DNA from: CAZSDW01 sp964605705
GTDB lineage: Bacteria > Fidelibacterota > UBA2242
Reading direction: 5' to 3'
Assembly: GCA_964605705.1 (NCBI GenBank)
Contig: CAZSDW010000002.1
Span: 1-64,000 of the forward strand
Length of the DNA stretch: 64,000 nucleotides
The translations under genes and the position numbers were made by a program. Under the pieces are notes generated by a model. It searched no databases, was not told the DNA's origin, and saw only the letters and a program-made list of their open reading frames with translations. Positions 36,307-45,298 of this stretch are shown here, piece after piece. Numbering within the stretch: the stretch's first letter is position 1; every line of letters begins with the position of its first letter.

Positions 36307-37650
36307 CTATTTTAGCAGCTGGAACTTCTCAATAAAATCATTGAGAATTTCCTGTAAATTTGGATGCCCGATTTCCTGAAGGTCATAATAGACTCTTGTA
36401 TTTGGTTTATTAATTTTAATAATTCGGTTCAGATCAATCGGCGTTCCAATGATCACCGAGTCGCAGTCCGTATTTTCGATGGTTGCTTCCAGGTCTTTGA
36501 TCTGTTGATTCCCATAACCCATGGCAGGCAGGAGTTTGCCAATATTGGGATAAATCTTAAAAGTTTCAGTCAGTTTCCCGACGGTAAAGGGTCTCGGATC
36601 GACGCATTCTGATGCGTTGTATTTTTTGGCTGCGACTGTGCCTGCACCTATTTTCATTTCGCCGTGCGTCAGAGTCGGACCATCCTCCACAACCAGAACC
36701 CGTTTGCCGCGAATCACTTCCGGTTTTTCCACTTTTATTGGAGAAGCGCCATCGACAACAATCGCTTCGGGATTGACCTTTTGAATACTCTCTCTGACCG
36801 TTTGCACACCATCCGGTGTAGCGGTATCCATTTTATTGATAATGACGACATCAGCGAGACGCAGATTGACTTCACCGGGATAATAGCTGAGTTCATTGCC
36901 CGGGCGATGGGGATCGGCGACGGTAATGGTCAGGTCCGGCTTATAGAAGGCGAAATCATTGTTTCCGCCATCCCAGAGGATGACGTCACAGCCAGCGGGA
37001 TCTTTCTCGGCTGTCCGAATAATAGCTTCATAATCAACTCCGGCGTAGATAACGTTACCGCGGGTGACATGCGGTTCGTATTCTTCCATTTCCTCGATAG
37101 TGCATTTGTGATCACTGAGGTCCTGAACTGTCGCAAATCGCTGAACTTTCTGGGCAATCAGATCGCCGTAGGGCATTGGATGACGAATTGCCACAACCTT
37201 TAATCCTCTTGCCATCAAGAGCTCAATAACTTTCCGGGAGGTTTGACTTTTACCGCAGCCGGTTCTCGTGGCACATACGGCGATCACCGGTTTTTTACTT
37301 TTGATCATCGTATCTTTGGGTCCGAGAAGAATAAAATTTGCGCCAGTCGAATTGACCATTGCACTGGTGCTCATAACTTTTTGATAGGTGACATCGCTGT
37401 ACGAGAATACGCAGTCGTCAACCTTATGTTTTTTGATCAGATCAGAAATTTCTTTTTCTGTATGAATCGGAATACCATCAGGATACAGTTTGCCTGCTAA
37501 TTCTGCAGGATATTTTCTCCCGTCGATATCCGGAATCTGTGCGGCTGTAAAAGCCACGACATTGTAATTTTCATTGTTTCTGAAATAGGTATTGAAGTTG
37601 TGAAAATCTCTACCGGCGGCACCGATAATAATTACATTTTTCTTTTTCAT
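36307..37650 (-). CDS. Cyclic 2,3-diphosphoglycerate synthetase-like P-loop GTPase
   Basis: 447 residues. N-terminal Rossmann-like part (VIIIGAAGRDFHNFNTYF), central P-loop ATRTGCGKSQTSRKV (about 127-141), acidic DVILWDGGNNDF and NKMD (VVIINKMDTATPDG), a GTPase-type base motif. Bacterial relatives are usually annotated as cyclic 2,3-diphosphoglycerate synthetase after a methanogen enzyme, but this role is unproven in bacteria. Its pairing with carbamate kinase 12 nt downstream suggests a function linked to carbamoyl phosphate. Name by similarity only. Confidence 0.8.
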   Translation of the reverse strand: MKKKNVIIIGAAGRDFHNFNTYFRNNENYNVVAFTAAQIPDIDGRKYPAELAGKLYPDGIPIHTEKEISDLIKKHKVDDCVFSYSDVTYQKVMSTSAMVNSTGANFILLGPKDTMIKSKKPVIAVCATRTGCGKSQTSRKVIELLMARGLKVVAIRHPMPYGDLIAQKVQRFATVQDLSDHKCTIEEMEEYEPHVTRGNVIYAGVDYEAIIRTAEKDPAGCDVILWDGGNNDFAFYKPDLTITVADPHRPGNELSYYPGEVNLRLADVVIINKMDTATPDGVQTVRESIQKVNPEAIVVDGASPIKVEKPEVIRGKRVLVVEDGPTLTHGEMKIGAGTVAAKKYNASECVDPRPFTVGKLTETFKIYPNIGKLLPAMGYGNQQIKDLEATIENTDCDSVIIGTPIDLNRIIKINKPNTRVYYDLQEIGHPNLQEILNDFIEKFQLLK

Positions 37651-37902
37651 GATTGTTATTCCTAAAAGAGTTTTATTTCTAATGGTGGTTTTTATAAGGG
37701 TGAAAATAAATGGATTTGGGGTCTATTTAAATCCGAAATGATGAGTCCAGAGAATGAGAGAGAGTGTGTATTGTGAAATCATAAATTATCAGATTTTTCA
37801 AATATTACTGCAACAGCGAAGTTATCGAAACTCTCGTCGAAAAACAAGAAAAACGAGCGATGAAATCAGTAATATAATGAGTGGGATTCAGACCACCCGG
37901 GT

Positions 37903-38877
37903 TTACAGGGCGATTTCCAGACCTTCGCGTGCCAGAGAAATTTTTATCTTTTTATTTTTATAGCGTGTTTTTTTATACGTTACGGCATCTTGCAGGATGT
38001 TCTCCAGTTTTTGATCGGAGTAAGATGGATCGTGATGAAAGAACAGCAGGTGCTTGACATTGGCTTTAACTGCAAAATCAACGCCCTGGATCGAGGTACT
38101 GTGTCCCCAGTTCTCCTTTTCAATGCTTTCATCAATGGTAAATTGGGCGTCAAAGATCAGGACATCGGCGCCATTAAAAAATTCGATATAGGTCTGCCGC
38201 CGGTCATCGTCGATATTCTTATATTCTGAATCGGTCGCATAAACGATGGATTTACCGCGGTAATCGACTCGATAACCAAAAGAACCCCCCGGATGATTCA
38301 GCATCTGATTGGTAATTTTGATACCATTTAAGTCAATCGCTTCTTCTTTTCGAAGCTGGATAAAATCGATAATTGCCCCCATTGCCGATAGTGAAACGGG
38401 GTAATATTCATCTTCTTGCTGATTGCTGATACGATGTTCCAGCCCTTTATGGACACCATAAATTGTGATACTGTTTCCTGATTTATAGGCGGGAGCAAAG
38501 AACGGGAAGCCCATTATATGGTCCCAATGAGTGTGGGTCAGGAAAATATGCGCTTCACCTTCTCCCTTGCCAAACTCATGTTTCATTAACATTTCGCCAA
38601 GCCTTCTGATGCCGGATCCGGCATCCAGGATGATATGGGTTCCATTGAGTTTTAGATAAACACATGAGGTGTTTGTTCCGACGAACCGCTTCATCTCCAC
38701 AGGCAGATTGGAGATAAAATTTTTAACACTTTTATCATCCTTTAAATTTCGCAGCTGACAGGTTTTTAAAATATTGAATAATTTTGCATCATATTCTGAG
38801 GGATCGGGTGACGACGGAATCGATCCACGAACTCCCCAAAACGACAATTTTATCTTCGCAGGTCTGGCATTTAGCAT
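37903..38877 (-). CDS. Metallo-beta-lactamase-fold hydrolase
   Basis: 324 residues. The signature FWGVRGSIPSS starts the domain, the metal motif is HTHWDHIMGFPFF, and later ligands are in YATDSEYKN and LLFFHHDPSYSD. This SFWGVRGS subgroup resembles cyclic-nucleotide phosphodiesterase/RNase Z relatives; the substrate is unknown. No signal peptide. It is separated from its neighbours by about 250 nt on either side. Confidence 0.87.
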   Translation of the reverse strand: MLNARPAKIKLSFWGVRGSIPSSPDPSEYDAKLFNILKTCQLRNLKDDKSVKNFISNLPVEMKRFVGTNTSCVYLKLNGTHIILDAGSGIRRLGEMLMKHEFGKGEGEAHIFLTHTHWDHIMGFPFFAPAYKSGNSITIYGVHKGLEHRISNQQEDEYYPVSLSAMGAIIDFIQLRKEEAIDLNGIKITNQMLNHPGGSFGYRVDYRGKSIVYATDSEYKNIDDDRRQTYIEFFNGADVLIFDAQFTIDESIEKENWGHSTSIQGVDFAVKANVKHLLFFHHDPSYSDQKLENILQDAVTYKKTRYKNKKIKISLAREGLEIAL

Positions 38878-39174
38878 TAAGACTCCTTCACCATAACAGT
38901 CAAGGTTTTATATTTTTAATTATTGCCAATAACATTTATGGAAATATCCGAGAATTAACTATAAAAATCAATATCTTTTTCGTATCTTCTAACGGTGAAA
39001 CAGTGAAAACGACATCCAAATTTGTGATCTGGAACAAATCTGGTCTTAAGTTGTGTAACAAAAAACTGTAAACTTTCTTCATAAGCAACGAATGAATACT
39101 TGTAATATACGGTCTTTTTATACTAAAATATGGTTAGTGATACGAATTGATTGATAAGGAGAAGGAGCTATAAA

Positions 39175-39831
39175 ATGTATCGAGTTTTAATAGGATTAGC
39201 GATAATTGCTATGCTTATAGTAGGATGTTCAAAAGAGGTTGTTGAGGATGAACCGGTTGCTGAAGCACCAACTCCGGTACAGGAGGAGAAAGTTCAGGAA
39301 GATACGTTAGTAAGCCCTGAAGTAATAGTGGTCGAAGAGCCTGAACCGGTCTTAGAAGATACGGTCGTAGCCGAAGCGCCGATGGCGACGGAGACATTAG
39401 AGGAAAAAGAGGGTAAGCTGGAAGAAGTTCTTGAATTAATCAGTGAGACGGATAGTGTCGATGTTTTCTATATGGTCAAACCCGGTGATTATCTGTCACT
39501 GATTGCTCTGAACGAATATGGAAACCTGGGAATGTGGCGGATGATCTATAAATGGAACCGTAAACTAATTGGTGACAATCCCAACCGGATTTACCCTTTC
39601 AACGAATTTCTCTTAAAGAAGCCGATAAGCATTGCGGTAGATCTGGATTATGATGTTTATGAATATGTAGTCAAAGACAATGAAACTCTCTGGTCGATTG
39701 CCGGGCAGGTTTATAATAACAACTATGCCTGGATCGTTATTTTACGTGACAACGCCGATGTTCTGGGCGCAAACATCGATGATATTCCCGAGGGAACGGT
39801 TTTAAAATTGAGAACCAATTTATTCAATTAG
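39175..39831 (+). CDS. LysM-domain lipoprotein with acidic linker
   Basis: 218 residues from the ATG at 39175, behind AAGGAGAAGGAG. The lipobox is LIVGC (Cys at about 18). An acidic, Pro/Val/Glu-rich low-complexity linker (about 20-95) leads to two LysM-like modules: FYMVKPGDYLSLIALNEYG and YVVKDNETLWSIAGQVY. LysM binds peptidoglycan, so this is likely an outer-membrane anchored cell-wall protein. A strong terminator follows. Confidence 0.88.
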   Translation: MYRVLIGLAIIAMLIVGCSKEVVEDEPVAEAPTPVQEEKVQEDTLVSPEVIVVEEPEPVLEDTVVAEAPMATETLEEKEGKLEEVLELISETDSVDVFYMVKPGDYLSLIALNEYGNLGMWRMIYKWNRKLIGDNPNRIYPFNEFLLKKPISIAVDLDYDVYEYVVKDNETLWSIAGQVYNNNYAWIVILRDNADVLGANIDDIPEGTVLKLRTNLFN

Positions 39832-39855
39832 TTCACTGGTAAAATATTTCGTGTT

Positions 39856-39885
39856 AAAGCGGGACTTTGGTCCCGCTTTTTTTTT
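39856..39885 (+). terminator. Intrinsic terminator after the LysM lipoprotein
   Basis: A 10-bp stem (AAAGCGGGAC/GTCCCGCTTT) with loop TTTG runs into nine T residues, 25 nt after the stop codon. Textbook form. Confidence 0.93.
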
Positions 39886-39978
39886 ACCAGGTATTGAAAA
39901 TGACCTTGCGAAAATCCTTATCATTGATAAAAATACTTTTAAATTAAATATAAGGGAATTATTGGGACAAAATGAATT

Positions 39979-41886
39979 ATGACAAGTACTATCAATTATT
40001 TTGATCTGGCAATTATTGCCGCCTATTTCATCCTTGTATTCGGTATTGCGGTCTATTTTTCCAAAACCGCCGGCAGGAACACAAACCAGTTTTTCCTATC
40101 CGGACGTAATCTGCCCTGGTGGCTGGCGGGGACGGCAATGGTGGCAACGACCTTTGCTGCCGATACACCTTTGGCAGTGACTGAACTGGTTGCCCGCAAT
40201 GGAATCGCCGGAAACTGGTTGTGGTGGAACCTGGCTATTGGTGCGATGCTGACGGTTTTCTTTTTTGCCAAATTATGGCGTCGGTCTGGAATCATGACCG
40301 ATGTGGAGTTCACTGAAATCCGTTATTCAGGGAAAGCAGCGGCAGTTTTGCGGGGCTTCAGAGCATTGTACCTGGGAATTTTTATGAATGCCATTGTAAT
40401 GGGATGGGTTCATAAAGCCATGGAAAAGATATTCCATGTTACATTGCCAATGCTTGATCCGTTTTTACTGGTCGTCGCTGCTGCGGTTTTAATTGCATTG
40501 TATGCTTCGGCATCAGGTCTTTTGGGAACCGCCCGGACCGACAGCTTCCAGTTTCTCTTTGCCATGACAGGTTGTATTATCTTAGCTGTGATTGTTATCC
40601 GTCTGCCTCAAATTGGGGGTGCCTCGGCGTTAAAAACAAAATTAGCACCTGAAGTCCTGGATTTTTTTCCAAAGGTGGGACAGGTGACCGTGCATGGTGT
40701 AACCGGTGGTGTGTTAGCGCTGTCGGTAGGCGCCTTTTTTGCGCATATTGGTCTGCAATGGTGGTCGAGCTGGTATCCGGGGGCTGATCCCGGTGGTGGC
40801 GGCTATATCGCCCAGCGGATGATGGCAGCCAAAGATGAAAAACATAGTCTGTTTGCCACATTATGGTTTACAATTGCCCACTATACGCTGCGTCCCTGGC
40901 CGTGGATACTGGTTGCATTAAGTGCGCTGATAATACTGCCCAGATCAGAAAATCCTGAAATGCTGAGAGCGGAAAATCCGATTCTTTATCAACAGGTAGT
41001 TTCGGTTTATAGCGGGGAACAGAGTCGAGACTCTGCCCCGGAATTCCAGTCGGTGGAATTCAAGGAATTTTATGAAAAATATGAAAATACTGTCGATCCT
41101 GGTGTCATGTATCCCAAAATAATGATGCGGTTTTTACCGCCCGGATTACTCGGATTATTGATTGCCACCTTTTTGGCTGCTTACATGTCCACAATCGCAT
41201 CACAATTGAATTGGGGAACTTCCTATATCATTAACGATTTTTATCGACGTTTTATCAATTCCAAAGCGGATGAAAAACATTATGTTTTTATCTCAAGGAT
41301 TGCCATGTTCCTGATGATTATTTTTTCATTAATTATCACCCGCTATCTGCTGACTACGGTGTCCGGTGCGTGGGAGTTTATTATCAACGCCAGTGCCGGA
41401 ATAGGGGCAGTCCTGATTTTGCGCTGGTACTGGTGGCGGATCAACGCCTGGTCGGAAATATCGGCGATGATCACTCCCCTGATTATCTATCCGATTGCCA
41501 GGTATGGTTTTGGAATGCAATCTCCAATTACGCTTTATCCAGTAGTGTTTGGTACTACGATTATCTGGCTCCTCGTGACATTCCTCACTGAGCCGACCGA
41601 AAGAAAAACATTGCACAAATTTTACCAGAAAGTGCATCCCGGCGGAAGAGGCTGGCTGCCTATTTCCAGAGATTTGCCCGATGTCCAAAGTGACAGTGGT
41701 TTTGCAAAGTCATTAATCAACTGGATTTGCGGCGTAATATTAGTTTATAGCAGTCTGTTCGGAATCGGTAAATTGATACTGGGTGAATATGGGGCTGGAA
41801 TTATTTATGTCGCTGTCGCATTTGCTTCCGCCCTGGTTATCTACCTGCATCTCTCGAAAGTTGGTTGGAACACGATTTCTGAATAA
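39979..41886 (+). CDS. Sodium:solute symporter family protein
   Basis: 635 residues with about 13-15 hydrophobic helices. SSS family features: FFLSGRNLPWWLAGTAMVAT near the N-terminus (about 38-57), GGYIAQRMMAAK, and LLGLLIATFLAAYMSTIASQLNWGTSYI (residues about 393-420). It imports a solute with Na+. The substrate, whether a sugar, amino acid or organic acid, cannot be told. Segment FMNAIVMGWVHKAMEKIFHV is longer than in small members. It lies after a terminator and about 70 nt before a small membrane protein gene. Confidence 0.92.
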   Translation: MTSTINYFDLAIIAAYFILVFGIAVYFSKTAGRNTNQFFLSGRNLPWWLAGTAMVATTFAADTPLAVTELVARNGIAGNWLWWNLAIGAMLTVFFFAKLWRRSGIMTDVEFTEIRYSGKAAAVLRGFRALYLGIFMNAIVMGWVHKAMEKIFHVTLPMLDPFLLVVAAAVLIALYASASGLLGTARTDSFQFLFAMTGCIILAVIVIRLPQIGGASALKTKLAPEVLDFFPKVGQVTVHGVTGGVLALSVGAFFAHIGLQWWSSWYPGADPGGGGYIAQRMMAAKDEKHSLFATLWFTIAHYTLRPWPWILVALSALIILPRSENPEMLRAENPILYQQVVSVYSGEQSRDSAPEFQSVEFKEFYEKYENTVDPGVMYPKIMMRFLPPGLLGLLIATFLAAYMSTIASQLNWGTSYIINDFYRRFINSKADEKHYVFISRIAMFLMIIFSLIITRYLLTTVSGAWEFIINASAGIGAVLILRWYWWRINAWSEISAMITPLIIYPIARYGFGMQSPITLYPVVFGTTIIWLLVTFLTEPTERKTLHKFYQKVHPGGRGWLPISRDLPDVQSDSGFAKSLINWICGVILVYSSLFGIGKLILGEYGAGIIYVAVAFASALVIYLHLSKVGWNTISE

Positions 41887-41956
41887 TTCAATGAATAATG
41901 CGCGACGATTGAATTTATTTGAGTTAGAACCGGAAAAAAGCAAAGGGGGATAAAGC

Positions 41957-42136
41957 ATGTCATTACATGAATTGATCGGACCACTTGGAATTATGACTTA
42001 TACACTGGTGCTGCTGACCTTTTTATCGGGATTAAAGGTGCTGAAATTATCCTTCAAGAATCACCGCCTGCTGGGTATCGTTTCGGTCGTTCTGGCGAGT
42101 TGCCATGGGCTCCTGGTTATCATTTTAAACGTATAA
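41957..42136 (+). CDS. 59-residue membrane protein, start of SORL-like mini-operon
   Basis: ATG at 41957 behind AAGGGGGA, stop TAA at 42134-42136. Two hydrophobic helices (ELIGPLGIMTYTLVLLTFLS and LLGIVSVVLASCHGLLVII) are joined by a basic turn (KVLKLSFKNHRL). Unknown function. Its stop is 16 nt before the start of the next gene, and it has a real ribosome site, so it is likely expressed. Helix 2 contains a Cys-His pair (SCHG) that could bind haem or metal, which is speculative. Confidence 0.6.
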   Translation: MSLHELIGPLGIMTYTLVLLTFLSGLKVLKLSFKNHRLLGIVSVVLASCHGLLVIILNV

Positions 42137-42152
42137 GCACGGAGATGATGAA

Positions 42153-42497
42153 ATGAAGAAGGTAATTCCTTGTCTATTTCTAATGGTGATGTTTTGGTCG
42201 GCTGCCGTATCTGCCCATCCGGCAAGTGAAATCCAGATCAAATATGCAAGTGATACCCAGCTGCTGACAATAAAAATCAAACATGAATCCAAAGATTTTG
42301 AAAAACATTATATTGAAAAAGTCTGGGTGACTATCAATAAAAATGAGAACGTTGTTCAGGGATTCAGCAGCCAGGACGATTCGGAAGGGCTGACACTAAC
42401 CTATAAAATATTCAATGTTAAAAAAGGTGATGTGATAGCGGTGGATACAAAGTGTAATATCTTTGGTAAAAAAGCCGCTAAGATCGAAATTGAGTGA
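42153..42497 (+). CDS. Exported SORL (desulfoferrodoxin/superoxide reductase)-like protein
   Basis: 114 residues with a signal peptide cleaved near VSA-HP (about 21/22). The mature part resembles the superoxide reductase Ig-like domain: HESKDFEKHYIEKVWV (His44 and His52 in HYIEKV) and CNIFG near the C-terminus (Cys101). In true enzymes the iron is held by four His and one Cys, including the His of a CNxHG motif; here that residue is Phe104. It may bind metal differently or be a non-enzymatic relative. It overlaps the next gene at GTGA. Assignment rests on motifs only. Confidence 0.6.
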   Translation: MKKVIPCLFLMVMFWSAAVSAHPASEIQIKYASDTQLLTIKIKHESKDFEKHYIEKVWVTINKNENVVQGFSSQDDSEGLTLTYKIFNVKKGDVIAVDTKCNIFGKKAAKIEIE

Positions 42498-43210
42498 TAG
42501 ATACAAAATTCTCCTACCCTGAAGTCGGTGAAGTCCGGTTCAGAACCAGCCGACGGGCACGCCGAATTAATATTACTGTTAAAAACAGCCACTATGTTCG
42601 GGTAACAATCCCGATAGGAGTGAGCCTGGCAGTGGCTCGAAAATTCTTCGCGGAGCATATTTCCTGGGTGAGTGCTGCCCTCATGCGTATCAGGAAATCA
42701 GAAAAAGAACAGATAATTTCTAACGGTTATCGCATTCAGATTCGAAATCAACCGTTCGTACTAAATATAAAGAACTCATCAGTTTTTACATTTGCTCGGG
42801 CATCTGATGAAATTTTTATCAGCTATCCGGAAAACTATAAGGTTTCTGATGCAGAGGTTCAGGATTTCATCAAAAAAGGAGTAATAAAAATACTTCAGGA
42901 TGAGGCAAAACATTATCTGCCAGGGAGACTTGCCGTGCTCGCTCGGCAGTTTGGTTTTAAATACAATAAGGTCTCTATAAAAAATCAAAAGACCCGCTGG
43001 GGCAGTTGTTCCTCGAAAAACAATATCAACCTGAATCTGCAGCTGCTGCGCCTTAGTGATGTTCTCATCGATTATATCATTCTGCATGAATTGTTGCATA
43101 CCCGAATTAAAAATCACAGCCCGAAATTTTGGCGGGCAATGGAACAACTATACCCGGATTTCAGAAGCGCAAAGTGTCGGCTGAAATCCGTAAAACTATT
43201 TAATACCTAA
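42494..43210 (+). CDS. YgjP/SprT-like metalloprotease (DUF45)
   Basis: 238 residues starting at a GTG that overlaps the previous stop by four bases. The zinc site HELLHTRIKNHSPKFW (HExxH plus a further His) and the YgjP-type KTRWGSCSSKNNINLN motif are clear. The N-terminal half has RRARRINITVKNSHYVRVTIP. Members are metal-dependent hydrolases of unknown substrate. It is translationally coupled to the SORL-like gene. Confidence 0.88.
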   Translation: MIDTKFSYPEVGEVRFRTSRRARRINITVKNSHYVRVTIPIGVSLAVARKFFAEHISWVSAALMRIRKSEKEQIISNGYRIQIRNQPFVLNIKNSSVFTFARASDEIFISYPENYKVSDAEVQDFIKKGVIKILQDEAKHYLPGRLAVLARQFGFKYNKVSIKNQKTRWGSCSSKNNINLNLQLLRLSDVLIDYIILHELLHTRIKNHSPKFWRAMEQLYPDFRSAKCRLKSVKLFNT

Positions 43211-43240
43211 ATTGTCTTAAAATATTTAGGCGTCTTAAAC

Positions 43241-43262
43241 TACTAAATTATAATATTTAGTA
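43241..43262. promoter_or_regulatory. AT-rich palindrome upstream of the PEPCK promoter
   Basis: TACTAAAT and ATTTAGTA flank the six bases TATAAT, an 8-bp perfect inverted repeat about 30 nt after the metalloprotease stop and about 70 nt upstream of the candidate PEPCK -35. It could be an operator or a weak terminator; no T run follows it. Confidence 0.35.
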
Positions 43263-43332
43263 CCTGTTTCTCTTCCATAAATTACAATAACAACTTTAAT
43301 AATTAAAGATATTTGTTACAAAAACAGTAATT

Positions 43333-43361
43333 TTGTTTTAAATTGAAATATGAGTTATGAT
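43333..43361 (+). promoter_or_regulatory. Candidate sigma-70 promoter for PEP carboxykinase
   Basis: TTGTTT (43333-43338) and TATGAT (43356-43361) are 17 nt apart. The -10 matches 5/6 of TATAAT; the -35 is weak (3/6). It would give a leader of roughly 22 nt holding GGAGATGA just before the ATG at 43391. Confidence 0.4.
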
Positions 43362-43390
43362 TTCTGCAATATTAACCATGGAGATGACGA

Positions 43391-45274
43391 ATGAATCGTC
43401 TTCAGCATTTTCTCAGCCAATATGATCTAATGAAAATATCTGCTCTTGACAATCAACATGTGATAGAGATACTCGCATGGGTATGCAAATTATGTCAACC
43501 TGCAAAAGTGAGTGTCATCGGAGATGACCAGGCGGATCTCGATTATGTTCGGGAACTGGCATTAAAAAACGGTGAAGAAACTTCACTCACAATGGAAGAA
43601 CATACGGTCCATTTCGATAGTTATCGGGATCAGGCACGAGATCGCGCCCAGACTAAAGTACTTTTAAGTAGTGGAAAGCATCTGAGTTCTCATATTAATA
43701 CGATTGAACGGGATACCGGTCTGGCGGAAATATTTGGGATGATGGACGGGATCATGCAGGGCAAGGAGATGCTTGTCCGGTTTTTTTCACTGGGTCCGCA
43801 AAAATCCCGGTTCACCATTCCGGCGATGCAGATTTCGGACTCGGCGTATGTCATCCACAGTGAGAATCTCCTGTACCGTCCCGGATATCAGGTGTTTCAG
43901 AACCTGAATGGTTCGCCGGAGTTTTTTTACTTTCTGCATACAGTTGGTGAATTGAATAAAGATGGTCATTCAAAAAATGATGATCAGCGCCGAATTTATA
44001 TCGATCTGGACGAGAATCGGGTTTTCAGTATCAATAATCAATATGCCGGAAACAGCATTGGTCTGAAAAAACATGCCCTGCGCCTGGCAATTAACAAAGC
44101 GAATCATGAAGACTGGTTAACGGAACATATGTTTATTATGGGAGTTCATCCGCCGGGGAAAAAACGGACCAGCTACTTTAGCGGTGCTTTCCCCAGTGCC
44201 TGTGGGAAAACCAGTACAGCCATGCTTCCAGGGCAGACTATTATCGGCGATGATATTGCCTATTTGAGAGCTTGGGACGATGGCAGCTGTCATGCAGTCA
44301 ATATTGAGTCAGGAGTTTTTGGGATCATTACCGATGTAAATCCCGTGGACGATCCGCTTATTTATGATTGCCTGACCACGCAACGGGAATTGATATTCTC
44401 TAATGTTCTTATAAACAATAAGAATCCTTACTGGATCGGCATGGGCAAGCCGCTTCCCGAATCCGGAATGAATCATTATGGTAAATATTTCATTGGTAAA
44501 ACCGATGCTGATGGTCGGAAAATTCCGGCTGCTCACAAAAATGCCCGCTACACCATCCGGATCAGCGATTTAGAAAATGTTGATCCCGAAGCTGAAAATC
44601 CCGAGGGAGTGCCGATTCAGGGGATTATTTACGGAGGCAGGGATTCGGATACCAATGTGCCGGTTTGTCAGTCACTCGACTGGGACCATGGCGTGTTTTA
44701 CGGTGCCTGTCTGGAATCGGAAACCACTGCCGCAACTATCGGTCAGGAGGGAGTCCGGAAACATTCACCCATGGCAAACTTTGATTTTTTAGTGGTACCG
44801 CTTGGAAAATACATACAGAATCACCTGGATTTTGGGGCGCGATTAAAACAGAAACCGCTGATATTCTCCACTAACTATTTTCTAAAAGACACCGATGGAA
44901 ATTATCTGCTGGATAAAGCGGATAAGCAGGTTTGGATTTTATGGGCTGAGGCGAGAATTCACGGTGAGCTGGATGCCATTGAGACGCCGATTGGATACAT
45001 TCCTTGTTATGATGATCTGGAATACCTGTTTGAATCGGTGATGCATAAACCGTTTTCGCTAAAATTGTATCAGCACCTTTTCTCTATTCGAATTAATAAT
45101 TTTTTGGAAAAATTGGAACGCATCGAAAAAAACTATGCCAATGAGAATATGCCGGATCGGTTTATTAAATCCTTCCAGGATCAGAAAGCCCGGCTTATTG
45201 CTTCCCGCGAGCAATATAAAACCACAATCATCACTCCCTGCATGCTGGCGGTGAATCAGTCCGTTTTATGCTAA
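43391..45274 (+). CDS. pckG: Phosphoenolpyruvate carboxykinase (GTP)
   Basis: 627 residues. GTP-type family shown by the P-loop FPSACGKTSTAMLPG (about 266-280, with reactive Cys271), GDDIAYL, and GVPIQGIIYGGRDS followed by WDHGVFYGACLESETTAA. It converts oxaloacetate to PEP or the reverse. The stretch FFSLGPQKSRFTIPAMQISDSAYVI departs from the usual PFSMGP motif (here FFSLGP), so it belongs to a divergent clade. A candidate promoter and a palindrome lie upstream. It converges with the HD-GYP gene 24 nt away. Confidence 0.93.
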   Translation: MNRLQHFLSQYDLMKISALDNQHVIEILAWVCKLCQPAKVSVIGDDQADLDYVRELALKNGEETSLTMEEHTVHFDSYRDQARDRAQTKVLLSSGKHLSSHINTIERDTGLAEIFGMMDGIMQGKEMLVRFFSLGPQKSRFTIPAMQISDSAYVIHSENLLYRPGYQVFQNLNGSPEFFYFLHTVGELNKDGHSKNDDQRRIYIDLDENRVFSINNQYAGNSIGLKKHALRLAINKANHEDWLTEHMFIMGVHPPGKKRTSYFSGAFPSACGKTSTAMLPGQTIIGDDIAYLRAWDDGSCHAVNIESGVFGIITDVNPVDDPLIYDCLTTQRELIFSNVLINNKNPYWIGMGKPLPESGMNHYGKYFIGKTDADGRKIPAAHKNARYTIRISDLENVDPEAENPEGVPIQGIIYGGRDSDTNVPVCQSLDWDHGVFYGACLESETTAATIGQEGVRKHSPMANFDFLVVPLGKYIQNHLDFGARLKQKPLIFSTNYFLKDTDGNYLLDKADKQVWILWAEARIHGELDAIETPIGYIPCYDDLEYLFESVMHKPFSLKLYQHLFSIRINNFLEKLERIEKNYANENMPDRFIKSFQDQKARLIASREQYKTTIITPCMLAVNQSVLC

Positions 45275-45298
45275 TATTATTGATAAATTCCGCTTTAT

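Noticed and set aside
36664..37203. Plus-strand open frame of about 180 codons inside the diphosphoglycerate-synthetase-like gene
   Set aside because: Shadow of the real minus-strand gene; no ribosome site or family signature.
39097..39124. Promoter-like TATACT upstream of the LysM lipoprotein
   Set aside because: The only good -35 candidate (TTGTAA) is 13 nt away, too close for a standard promoter.
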